From positions 1-43,924 of the forward strand of contig JAYFOA010000082.1 of assembly GCA_034933145.1 (NCBI GenBank): a stretch of 43,924 nt of DNA. Direction: 5' to 3'. The position numbers and the translations under genes are program-made. Source of the stretch: UBA4644 sp034933145 (GTDB lineage: Bacteria; Bacillota; Clostridia; Oscillospirales; Butyricicoccaceae). Shown here in pieces: positions 1-8,500 of the stretch (its first letter is position 1; every line of letters starts with the position of its first letter). Below the pieces are notes generated by a model. That model was not told the origin of the DNA and searched no databases. It worked only from the letters and a program-made list of their open reading frames with translations.

Positions 1-135
1 TCGGGAATCCATATGTTGCCGCCTGCGGAACAGGCTGCGGGCATTAAAAGCCTGCACGAAAAAGGGTGTTCGATCCGGCAGCTTGCCCGACTTACCGGCA
101 TTTCAAAAGGACGGATTGAGGGGATGTTAAAGTAA
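1..135 (+). CDS. C-terminal fragment of a REP-associated/IS200-type transposase
   Basis: The reading frame is open from the window edge and stops with TAA at 133-135, giving the last 44 residues of a protein. The visible end reads as a small helix-turn-helix, with the core IRQLARLTGISKGRIE near the C-terminus. Many Firmicute Y1 (HUH) transposases of the TnpA_REP/RAYT group end in a similar segment. A hairpin resembling a REP element follows directly at 139-165, which is the expected partner of such an enzyme. The catalytic HUH and tyrosine motifs lie outside the window, so the family call rests on the tail and the hairpin only. A small HTH regulator is an alternative. Confidence 0.5.
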   Translation, partial: SGIHMLPPAEQAAGIKSLHEKGCSIRQLARLTGISKGRIEGMLK

Positions 136-138
136 CGA

Positions 139-165
139 AAGACAAATGAACCGTCCCCTTGTCTT
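139..165. repeat. REP-like hairpin downstream of the transposase
   Basis: Perfect 7-bp inverted arms AAGACAA (139-145) and TTGTCTT (159-165) enclose a 13-nt loop containing GAACCGTCCCC. Hairpins with this loop are frequent in Clostridia and often lie next to RAYT-type transposase genes. It starts four bases after the stop codon of the fragment, so it may be the right-end recognition hairpin. No second copy was seen in the window. From 166 to 409 there is no gene; the only structure seen is a short GGGTT/AACCC hairpin at 266-281. Confidence 0.5.
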
Positions 166-409
166 CCAACGGTATATGAGAGGGACTTTTTTCTTCCGGA
201 CAGGTGAACAGCTCTGCATCTCTTTTGCAAGCATTATAGCAGCATACGCCGAAAGTTTAATGATTGGGTTTCCGGTAACCCAGCAAAATAGGTATATACG
301 GCTGTGACAAAACGCAGCTGCACCGGTTTTAAAACAGCAGAAAATATCATGCAGGTTCTCCCCTGTTTTGCTAAACTAAAGAAAATGAGCGCAGGGAGGA
401 ACTTATATC

Positions 410-1528
410 ATGCCGACAGTACAAACCCATACCGCAGAGCTTGCAGGAACAAGCTATGAAATCGGATATCAATTGGGAAAATTGACCTCGCAGATTCCGC
501 AGCTGCGGGCAACACATACCACCGGCGTGGAGGGCTTTGGATCGGAACAGGCAGAGGAGGCGGCAAAGCTGTTTGACCGCTGGTGTCCCGGCCTTACCGA
601 GGAACTTCATGGCTTTGCTGACGCATTGCACGCAGAGCGCGAGCAGATCTTTTTTTATGGGATGACCTATCTGATTCCCCGATGCAGCCATATCGCGCTG
701 TTACCCAGACTTACCGCCGAAGGAAAACCGCTGCTTGCACGCAATTACGAGTTCAGCCATGAAGCAGAGGATTTCTGCCTTGTCAGAACCAGCGTAACAG
801 GGAAATATGCACACTTGGGTACCAGCGTACTTCAGTTCGGACGGGATGATGGTATGAATGAGCAGGGACTTACCGTCACAATGAGCTCCTGCGGTTTCCC
901 GGTGGGGGCGCTGCCATATATGCGGGCCCCGAAGCTCAGGGGACTCCAATTTTGGGTGGTTATCCGTGCGCTGCTGGAAAACTGCAGGGATGTAAGGGAA
1001 GCGCTCGCATACCTAAAGGGGATGCCAATTGCCTACAACCTCAATTTGATTTTGATGGACAAAGCGGGCAATGCCGCGCTCGTTGAAACACTCGATGGAC
1101 GCACCGCGGTCAGGCAGATTGGTCCCGATTCGGCAGAACAGTTGCTGTATGCAACCAACCATGCTGTCTTACCGGAGCTTGCGTCTGTGGAGCCGCGTGT
1201 GATGGCTCATTCGGCAAGGCGGTACGCGTATATTCAACAGCAGCTTGCGGGTCAGGACCATGTCACAAAGGAGCAGCTAAAAAAGATGCTGCTGAATAAG
1301 TATCCGGAGGGTCTCTGCTGCCAGTATTATGAGGAGTTTTTAGGTACCACCAAGAGCATGGTGTTTTCACCGGTGGATGGAACGATTGAGCTTTGCTGGG
1401 GCGGACGGGCTGAAAACGGATGGCATACTTACGATGTTGCCCGACCGCTGGAGAATGGCATGCGCGCGGTACAGATAATGTTGGAGACCGCAGCTCCGGG
1501 TACTTACGATTGGCAGCCGATCACTTAA
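410..1528 (+). CDS. C45-family/choloylglycine-hydrolase-like Ntn amide hydrolase
   Basis: A 372-residue cytoplasmic protein without a signal peptide; the ATG is preceded by GGGAGGA. It resembles the N-terminal-nucleophile hydrolases of peptidase family C45 and the linear amide C-N hydrolases (acyl-CoA:6-aminopenicillanate acyltransferase, penicillin V acylase, bile salt hydrolase). Visible marks are Cys92 in the segment RCSHIAL, which would become the nucleophile after autocleavage, the following ARNYEF segment (Arg111), the GMNEQGLTV segment typical of the fold, and ATNH later on. These enzymes cleave or transfer linear amide bonds; the substrate cannot be read from sequence. The araC-type gene starts 16 bases downstream, so the two are probably cotranscribed and the regulator may sense the substrate or product. 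Confidence 0.75.
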   Translation: MPTVQTHTAELAGTSYEIGYQLGKLTSQIPQLRATHTTGVEGFGSEQAEEAAKLFDRWCPGLTEELHGFADALHAEREQIFFYGMTYLIPRCSHIALLPRLTAEGKPLLARNYEFSHEAEDFCLVRTSVTGKYAHLGTSVLQFGRDDGMNEQGLTVTMSSCGFPVGALPYMRAPKLRGLQFWVVIRALLENCRDVREALAYLKGMPIAYNLNLILMDKAGNAALVETLDGRTAVRQIGPDSAEQLLYATNHAVLPELASVEPRVMAHSARRYAYIQQQLAGQDHVTKEQLKKMLLNKYPEGLCCQYYEEFLGTTKSMVFSPVDGTIELCWGGRAENGWHTYDVARPLENGMRAVQIMLETAAPGTYDWQPIT

Positions 1529-1544
1529 AAGAAGGAGGATTGCT

Positions 1545-2420
1545 GTGGACTACCGAGAGGCGTTGGAGCAGGCGGTAATGTACATTGAGACCCATCTTGG
1601 CGCTGATATGAAGGTAGAGGATGTGGCAAAGGCCGCCGGGTACTCTTATTATCATCTGAACCGGCAGTTTACAGCTATTCTGGGGGAAAGCGTGGGAAGT
1701 TATATAAAGACGCGCCGGCTGGCCGATGCCTCCAAAAAGCTTCTCTTTACCAATCGGAAGGTTATTGATATTGCCATAGAAAACGGCTTTGATTCCCCGG
1801 AAGCATTCAGCCGGGCGTTTAAAGCGATTTATAAAGTCAGCCCCCAGACATATCGGCAAAATCGTTTGGATACCATCATTGGCAGCAAAGAACGCTTGGA
1901 TACCGGACTGTTAAAGCATCTGACCTGCAACGTGACGGTGCATCCAAAAATTCTGGAACTTCCGGAGATTATGGTAGCCGGAGTTCGGGGTACGACCACG
2001 TTGCGGGACAATCGCCTGCGGGCACTTTGGGAACGCGCCAATTCACTGTATACGCAGATTCCCAACCGAATTCCGGGCGGGCGGGCTTTTGGCATCTGTG
2101 AAGCCTGTGAGAACAATACACTCTATACGATGAATGAAGATATTTTCTTCACGGAAGTGGCAGGAACGGAGGTGTCGTCCTTCGAGGGACTAGCAGAACC
2201 TTTTGTGGCAAAGACGATTCCCGGCGGCCGCTATGCCGTCTTCACCCATCGCGGTACTCTGCGGATGCTGCCTCAGACCTTTGACTATATCTGGGGTACA
2301 TGGTTTCTTACCACAAAGGAAGAGATGGATGGGCGGGAAGACTTTGAACTTTACGACCAGCGCTTTCTTGGATATGATCATCCGGATTCTGAAGTGGATT
2401 TATATATTCCGATCAGATAG
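1545..2420 (+). CDS. AraC-family regulator with C-terminal effector-binding domain
   Basis: The GTG start at 1545 follows AAGGAGG (1532-1538) at good spacing and gives 291 residues. Residues about 5-105 form a typical AraC double helix-turn-helix: the first helix pair around VEDVAKAAGYSYYHLNR, the second around IDIAIENGFDSPEAFSRAFK. The remaining 170 or so residues look like a GyrI-like/AraE effector-binding domain, which binds small hydrophobic ligands in the Rob and SoxR-associated families. This order (DNA-binding domain first) matches Rob-type regulators. It lies directly behind the amide hydrolase gene and most likely controls that operon. A bidirectional terminator follows at 2506-2543. 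Confidence 0.85.
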   Translation: MDYREALEQAVMYIETHLGADMKVEDVAKAAGYSYYHLNRQFTAILGESVGSYIKTRRLADASKKLLFTNRKVIDIAIENGFDSPEAFSRAFKAIYKVSPQTYRQNRLDTIIGSKERLDTGLLKHLTCNVTVHPKILELPEIMVAGVRGTTTLRDNRLRALWERANSLYTQIPNRIPGGRAFGICEACENNTLYTMNEDIFFTEVAGTEVSSFEGLAEPFVAKTIPGGRYAVFTHRGTLRMLPQTFDYIWGTWFLTTKEEMDGREDFELYDQRFLGYDHPDSEVDLYIPIR

Positions 2421-2505
2421 GGTGTAAAATATTCAAGGTTGGAAACGTGAAATGTCCGCCTGCAACCACATCAGGATGTGCGCTCAAGTTATGCCGCGCC
2501 AGTTT

Positions 2506-2543
2506 AAAAAGGCACTGTAGCTTTAAAGTTACAGTGCCTTTTT
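2506..2543. terminator. Bidirectional terminator between araC-type gene and yibF-type gene
   Basis: A near-perfect 38-base palindrome: the core GGCACTGTA (2511-2519) pairs with TACAGTGCC, flanked by A5 on the left and T5 on the right. Because both strands end in a U-run it can stop the plus-strand araC transcript and the minus-strand YibE/F transcript. Confidence 0.85.
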
Positions 2544-2603
2544 GCGTCAGCTTAGATAGAATTTACCGTCCGGCATTTGTAAGAGGTAAGGAGCTGTGGC
2601 GAT

Positions 2604-3407
2604 TTACGGACGGTTTTGCTGCCGGCGAATATGTGTGCGGACTCGCTCTGCATACGCATGGTTGGATGTCAGCAGAAACCCGGTGATCTCCGCCACAATG
2701 GGGATGATCAGAATACAGCCGATGTTTGAGATAACAATCAGCGAAAACTCCGCGAAAAATGCCTTGGAATTGATGAGCGATTCAAATGTATAACCGTATT
2801 GCAGGAAAAGCATCGTCTGCATCATGGTTTCCCCGATTCCGGCAAAAAAGACGGTGTTGACCGTGGTGGCGAGAATGTCACGGCCCACTGCCCTTCCGGA
2901 ACGGACCAGCTGCCGGCAGGTGAGGAGGGGATTGTTGGCATAAAACTCGGTAACCGACGAGGCGATGGCGATGGCAGTATCCATCACAGCACCCAACAGG
3001 CCGAAGATAATGACGGAAAAGGACAGATCCATCATGGAGATGTGGATGTTCAGCGACAGGGACCGGCTGATCTCTTCAGAGAGATCAAGCTCGCTGTATC
3101 CTGCAATTTTTGCATTTGCGCTGATGATCCAGGCCAGAATGCTCAAGAGGCAGAGTACCAGGACCACCGAAAATACGGAGGCATAGGACTTGACATTCAC
3201 ACCGTTCTGCTGTACCAGCGTAACGGAAATGAAGAGCACGCTGCCTGCAAGCGTAACTGCGATCGCATTGATTCCGAGGCAGATAAGGTAAACACAGAGA
3301 ATGAGGACAACGATGTTTTCCATCAGGGCGACGAACGACCGGCCGCCCCGCTCTCCGCCGACAAGCAGCATAAGGACAAGAAGGAGAATTCCGAGCACGA
3401 TCAGCAT
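2604..3407 (-). CDS. YibE/F family membrane protein (second of pair)
   Basis: A 267-residue, very hydrophobic protein with about six to seven membrane helices. It has the YibE/F (PF07907) character, including GLLGAVMDTAIAIASS in the middle, which is closely mirrored in the upstream neighbour (CLGAVMDVAITVHSA). The ATG at 3407 sits inside the end of the upstream gene: the two overlap by 7 bases, and an AGGAGG-type site lies just before the start, so they are translationally coupled. The family occurs as adjacent pairs in Firmicutes and is thought to be a membrane transporter or channel; the substrate is unknown. The last residues are basic and cytoplasmic. Confidence 0.8.
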   Translation of the reverse strand: MLIVLGILLLVLMLLVGGERGGRSFVALMENIVVLILCVYLICLGINAIAVTLAGSVLFISVTLVQQNGVNVKSYASVFSVVLVLCLLSILAWIISANAKIAGYSELDLSEEISRSLSLNIHISMMDLSFSVIIFGLLGAVMDTAIAIASSVTEFYANNPLLTCRQLVRSGRAVGRDILATTVNTVFFAGIGETMMQTMLFLQYGYTFESLINSKAFFAEFSLIVISNIGCILIIPIVAEITGFLLTSNHAYAERVRTHIRRQQNRP

Positions 3408-4525
3408 GGGGACTTCCTCCTCCCATTCATCAGCAGCACCGCCGTCAGCCCGGAAATCGGGATCGCCAGCACGATACCGATGGAACCGATGAGGAACCGG
3501 AGCAGCTCAAAAATGATATTGAAGCGGATCATGCTATACAGCGGATAGCCGTTTATGACCTTCAGAACAATCATGGGCAGGCTTCCGCTGATATAAGAAA
3601 ACAGCAGAACGTTGATCATCGTCCCCATGACATCGTGTGCGATCTCACGCATTGAGTGAAGAAGGTCTTTTTTCGCAAGGCCGGAGGAAGTTCTCAGCAG
3701 CTCGGCAACGGCAGAATGTACAGTGATTGCCACATCCATGACTGCACCAAGGCAGCCGATGAGGATTCCCGCCAAGAAAATGCGGTCCAGATCCCGCGGT
3801 AGAAAGATATAATCCATCAGATGGTATGGCGGGGCCTCCACATAGGTAACGGTCAGCTGATAGAGGGCGTAGGTCACACCCAGTGTGAGCAGCGTTGACA
3901 GAAACGCACCAAGCGTTTTTTTAGAAAGTCCGCCCGACAGAAACAGGGTTGTCAGCGTAAAGACGAAAATCATCAGAAGGCACAGCCGGATAAAGTCAGT
4001 CCCCTTGAGATAAAAGAGGATGGAAACGACAAAAACAGCAATATTGATGCAGAAGGCAGTCAGGGTGAAAAATCCTTGTTTTCCGGCCACTGTAATCATG
4101 CCAATCAAAAACAGGCCAGTCACCAGTGCAACATAGATGTCACGCTTGACGCCAGTGATTTCAGCGGTCAGCGCATTGCCATCGCTGCTCAGGGTGACGA
4201 ACACCTTGTCCCCCTTCCGATACCGTTCGCTTTTGACGCCGGATACGGAATAGCTGTTCTCGGCACCGGCGGTATGCCCTTCTTCCGGGCCGTTTTTAAT
4301 GAGCAGGCTAAGGCGTTGTGTATAGTATTGCTCGGATTCTCCATTGGGACCGGTCTCAGTTTTCCAATAGCGCTCGTCCACCTGGATCACAGCCGCGATG
4401 GTGGAATGATAGAAATGCTCGTCATGCGCGACGCCATATAGAAGAGCGAAGAATATCAGGATAGCGCCGCCCAAAAGGAAGGCCTGCCGCCGGTGGCTTG
4501 ATATATATGTTCTGAGAGCGTTCAT
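3401..4525 (-). CDS. YibE/F family membrane protein (first of pair)
   Basis: A 374-residue protein. The reading frame is open further upstream, but the ATG at 4525 is chosen because GGAAAGGAG lies just before it and the promoter at 4582-4610 lies outside. One N-terminal membrane helix (residues about 14-32) is followed by an extracytoplasmic beta-rich domain of about 90 residues, then about seven membrane helices carrying the YibE/F signature (CLGAVMDVAITVHS). It overlaps the next gene by 7 bases. The pair likely forms one membrane complex; function is unassigned. Divergent orientation to the TetR gene and a shared dyad motif suggest TetR control. Confidence 0.8.
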   Translation of the reverse strand: MNALRTYISSHRRQAFLLGGAILIFFALLYGVAHDEHFYHSTIAAVIQVDERYWKTETGPNGESEQYYTQRLSLLIKNGPEEGHTAGAENSYSVSGVKSERYRKGDKVFVTLSSDGNALTAEITGVKRDIYVALVTGLFLIGMITVAGKQGFFTLTAFCINIAVFVVSILFYLKGTDFIRLCLLMIFVFTLTTLFLSGGLSKKTLGAFLSTLLTLGVTYALYQLTVTYVEAPPYHLMDYIFLPRDLDRIFLAGILIGCLGAVMDVAITVHSAVAELLRTSSGLAKKDLLHSMREIAHDVMGTMINVLLFSYISGSLPMIVLKVINGYPLYSMIRFNIIFELLRFLIGSIGIVLAIPISGLTAVLLMNGRRKSPC

Positions 4526-4581
4526 ACAGCGCACTCCTTTCCCGAAGTTTTTGCCGGATGAAGATTTGTGACTGCGGACAA

Positions 4582-4610
4582 AGTATAATGCCGGAACCAA
4601 ACAGCGTCAA
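4582..4610 (-). promoter_or_regulatory. Promoter of the YibE/F operon
   Basis: On the minus strand TTGACG (4610-4605) and TATACT (4587-4582) are separated by exactly 17 bases, close to the sigma-70/SigA consensus. The leader to the ATG at 4525 would be about 50 bases. Confidence 0.75.
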
Positions 4611-4616
4611 TAGTCG
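4605..4616. promoter_or_regulatory. Candidate TetR operator overlapping the yibE -35 box
   Basis: The minus-strand sequence CGACTATTGACG matches 8 of 12 positions of the perfect palindrome TGACTATAGTCA found at the tetR promoter (4702-4713). It covers the -35 box of the YibE/F promoter, where a bound repressor would block RNA polymerase. Assignment to the TetR protein is inference from position. Confidence 0.4.
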
Positions 4617-4673
4617 CATGGTGCCACAAGTAAATTTTGAGTCTATCCAACCGTTTTCTTTGCCAACAAAATA

Positions 4674-4702
4674 TTGATTTTTTTGGCAGCACAAATTATA
4701 AT
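4674..4702 (+). promoter_or_regulatory. Promoter of the TetR-family gene
   Basis: TTGATT (4674-4679), a 17-base spacer and a perfect TATAAT (4697-4702). The start of transcription would be near 4709, inside the palindrome at 4702-4713. Confidence 0.75.
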
Positions 4703-4713
4703 GACTATAGTCA
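4702..4713. promoter_or_regulatory. Perfect palindrome TGACTATAGTCA, candidate TetR operator
   Basis: A perfect 12-bp inverted repeat beginning at the last base of the -10 box of the tetR promoter and covering the likely transcription start. Autoregulation from such a site is common in the TetR family. A related dyad covers the -35 box of the divergent YibE/F promoter. Confidence 0.5.
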
Positions 4714-4821
4714 GCTATCATCTGCCTATACCTGTATGGCTGTCAGAATGTCTTGCTCTGTCGGCTATCACCCTAAAAAACAGGAGAAAACCTAAAACCA
4801 CGAGGGAAGAGGAGAAATCGG

Positions 4822-5445
4822 ATGGATGCGAAAATGTCAACCGGACGAAAACGGAAGGCCGCTGAAACAAAAGATAAAATTTATAAGAGTGCTTCCTCAT
4901 TATATAAAAAATACGGATTTGAAAACGTCAGCGTGGACGCAATTGTAAATGAGGCCGGTATTTCCAAAGGGGCGTTTTATTTGCATTTCAGCTCAAAGGA
5001 TGCCCTGACGGCCGCACTGATTATGGAATATGTAAGCAAGCTGGATTTGAGTTATAGAGCTTTTATGGAGAACTTTCCCAATGATGCGAGTGCCCGTGAT
5101 GTACTCTTATCGCTGGTCGGAAGGATTGCGGATGCAATAACAAATGATGTCGGGTATTGTCTGATAAGAATCGTCTATCGACTTCAGATTGACCGGAATA
5201 GTGAAACGGATGCATTGCTTAGCTATAAGCGGAAGATTTATGCTGTGTTCAGCAGTCTGATCCGGCGTGGTATTCAGCAGGGTGAGTTTGCATCAGGGCT
5301 TGATGCCGACATTGTTGCGGAACAATCTATTACGATCCTGCGGGGATTTACCTATGAATGGTGCATCCGATACCCCGATTTTCAGCTGAAAGAGCAATTA
5401 TTGCGGCATTTCAATCTGCTTTTTTCGGGCATCGAAAAACAATGA
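4822..5445 (+). CDS. TetR/AcrR-family transcriptional regulator
   Basis: 207 residues; the ATG follows AGAGGAG at good spacing. Residues about 12-60 are a classic TetR N-terminal DNA-binding domain: helix 1 with KDKIYKSASSLYKKYGFENVSV, then DAIVNEAGISKGAFYLHFSSKDAL as the helix-turn-helix and helix 4. The C-terminal two thirds are helical and would bind an unknown ligand. It is divergent from the YibE/F pair, and dyads at 4605-4616 and 4702-4713 suggest that it represses itself and that operon. No terminator is visible before the giant SLH gene starting 114 bases downstream, so read-through into that gene is possible. Confidence 0.9.
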   Translation: MDAKMSTGRKRKAAETKDKIYKSASSLYKKYGFENVSVDAIVNEAGISKGAFYLHFSSKDALTAALIMEYVSKLDLSYRAFMENFPNDASARDVLLSLVGRIADAITNDVGYCLIRIVYRLQIDRNSETDALLSYKRKIYAVFSSLIRRGIQQGEFASGLDADIVAEQSITILRGFTYEWCIRYPDFQLKEQLLRHFNLLFSGIEKQ

Positions 5446-5559
5446 TGCATGATATAACCTGTGCCGGCAGGAGATATAAAATGATTGTAGATACCTGGTT
5501 CTTTTAAATGTTTTTAATAAATAACATATGATGGATGGAAATTGAGAGGAGACCGGAAT

Positions 5560-8500
5560 ATGAAAGGGAAACGTCTTTTATCACTGGCACTTGCCGTCTG
5601 CATGATTATGACGATGCTGCCGGCAATTTCATTGTCCGCTTTCGCCGGCAGCGGCGAAGCGGATATCAGCGATATGAACGCACTGGACGCACTGGGTATT
5701 GACACTTCAAAAGTTCCGGAGGGTGTGGATCTGGACAGTCTGGACAACCCCTATGGGCGAAGTGATACAACGGTCAACCCCGTATACGAGTTGTTTATGC
5801 AGGACAGCTCGTCCAGCATTCTGTACGGACATAATAAGCCGGTAGGCAGCACCTGGGATAATTTTTACGCATCAGGCGACACAAAGAGCGCCGTACCGGC
5901 AAGCTATGCGGCCACTGCCGTTGCCTCCGGCAACTTTATCAAGGATGCCTCGCAGTCTGGACAGACGGTTACTGTGGCCGCAAAGGGAATGAGTCCGGCC
6001 GGCGGGCTGGATCTGTATTTTTCTGATCCGGTGACTGGGACGAACGGAGATGCGCGGACACTTATCAATCCCGGCGTGACGATTGGCAATACCGGAAACC
6101 AGATGGATGAGAATTTTCAGGCAGACAGCTATTTGCTGCATAATTACCTGAAGGTTGCCGCCGGAGATTACGATAACGACGGTATTGATGAAATCGCCGT
6201 CTATGTTCCCCAGCAGGGGAGCTCCCGTGTGGAGATTTACGACCTGCAGGTCGGCAACGATTTCACGGAGGAGAATGCCGGTACCTATTATCTCACTTCG
6301 GCCCGCTGGGCCAAGGCGTGGACCTATTATTTTAATGAAAGTCCCTACGTTTCCAACATGGTCTCCCTGACCAGCGGAGACTTTAACCGCGACGGCACGG
6401 ATGACCTGGCCCTGACTTGGGGCTATTATTACGGACCAACCAAGTATACCAATAGCAAAGCCGTCGTCCTTTGTGGATCCAAGACCTCCATGCTGCAGAA
6501 GTCAGTGAGCATCGGCCTGGAGTATAACAATTCGCTGATCGTCCGCGGCGCTTTTACTTATGGCGATGTGGATGGCGATAATGTGGACGACCTGATCCTG
6601 GGCGGCCAGCTTAACAGCGATATTGCAAGCCGGAACCTCAACAGCCGCTTTGTTGCTGTCTATACATACAATGGCGATGACGATACGTTTATCCAGAGCG
6701 TGGCGAAAAACTTCGACCTCTTTTCCAAGAATGAAAACGGAGATTACGTTTATCCCGTGATGTCGGAGCACAATAATATTTTTTACAGTCTGCCGGTTAT
6801 GGCGGCGAATGTTACTACCGTCAACATGCGGGGCGTGGGATATGCTTCCAATATTTATATCGATAGTCTGATCATTGATTATGGGGATAATGGGCTGGAT
6901 CTTCTCGCAGCGTTGGATCAAAACGCCAATTTTAATACGCATATCAGCCAGACCTATGCGCCCTGGGTCCGATCCTATCCCGGCCGGTTCTATACCGAAT
7001 ATGGCGTGGTTGCCGCCGACTTTACCGGTACATCCAAGCAGACGCTGGAGGTGATGCTGAACTATTCGGCGGAATATTACAGCCAGAAAGTCAGCTATTC
7101 CGTTCCGATTTATGCAAATTGGTGGTTCTGGCTGTGGGGCATCAAGTCATGGTCCCTGACTACGGAGGAAAATGTATTTTCACTATCGGCCGACAATGTA
7201 GCGGTACGGGTCGAGGGGAAAATGACCGAGGTCAAGGACTCGGGTACCGGGGCGGTAACGGGGTATGATTTTGACGTGAACTCGGTCGCTGCCTCCGTTG
7301 GGTCCGCTGCCGCCTTCTGCAAACTGAATACCGACAGTGACACGTCGTTCATTGTCTATACCAATGAACACGGTGTCATCTATTCAGACCCTGAGGTGTT
7401 GGCGGTGCTGGCCTCTCCTCCGTATTTTGAGGATCTGAGCAGCGGGAACTTAAGCGGAAGCTATATGGAATCTTCCACCGGCTTTTCCAAGACGACGGGG
7501 AGCGGATCGGAGCATACGACATCCAATACGCTCAGCATTGGTGCGTATGTATCCTATCAGCATGATTTCGAGGTATTTGGCCACAAGGTGGCCGGCATGG
7601 AGTCCGAACTTTCCTATACCCATGGGTGGACCTGGGAAACTTCCAAATCGTCCATGATGGAGATGACGGTCTCTTATGAAACCGTCGCGGGGCAAGACTC
7701 CGTGGTATTTTATTCCATCCCTATGGAATATTACGTTTATGACTCCTATGTACCAGTGATGAACAGCGACGGTACCGTTAATCATTATGATAAACAGAAA
7801 ATGTCCGTTAATATTCCCCATACGGCGGCAGTAGTGGTGCTTCCACTGGAAAAATATGAAAAGATCGCCGCGGACTATGAGGAGCTTCCCCAGATTTCCG
7901 GCACGGTGCTGACCCATACGGTAGGCGACCCATCCACATATCCATCCAGCGTGGCTGGGTACAGCAACCCTATTGAATACGACGGCGATTATGCCGGCGT
8001 GGATTACAGCGCGTCCGGCGCCAGCATTTCGCAGGAGATTGCCATTACGGAGGAAAACGGGAAAGGCCTCACCAACACCAACTCGGTGGATTTTAAAATC
8101 GGTGCGGGACCTTTTGACTTTATCTTCGGCGTATCGGCCGGATATGAATACGGTTCCAGCAAGGTGACGGTTACCTCCAAGGGGAGCACCTACTCCGGAA
8201 CGGTGTACAACATGCCGGCGGAGGCTGAGGAGTATGGATATTACTATGCCTGGAAGCTGTTTACCTATACCTATGCGATCAATGGCTGCACGTTCCCTGT
8301 CGTAAACTATGAAGTGAAGGACGTAACGCGCCCCCCCTACCTGCCGAAGGATTTTGCACAGGACAGCACGCTGACTACCGACAGCTGCAACGGGCTGACC
8401 TGGTCCTATGCTTCAGATGCGGCCATTTCCGGGTTCCAGATCTATCGCTATTATGAGTTTCCGGACGGAAGCGGCAGTTATGAGCAGCATTTTGTTGCAG

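Noticed and set aside
2799..3548. 249-codon open frame on the plus strand
   Set aside because: Antisense to the two YibE/F genes, with highly charged low-complexity composition.
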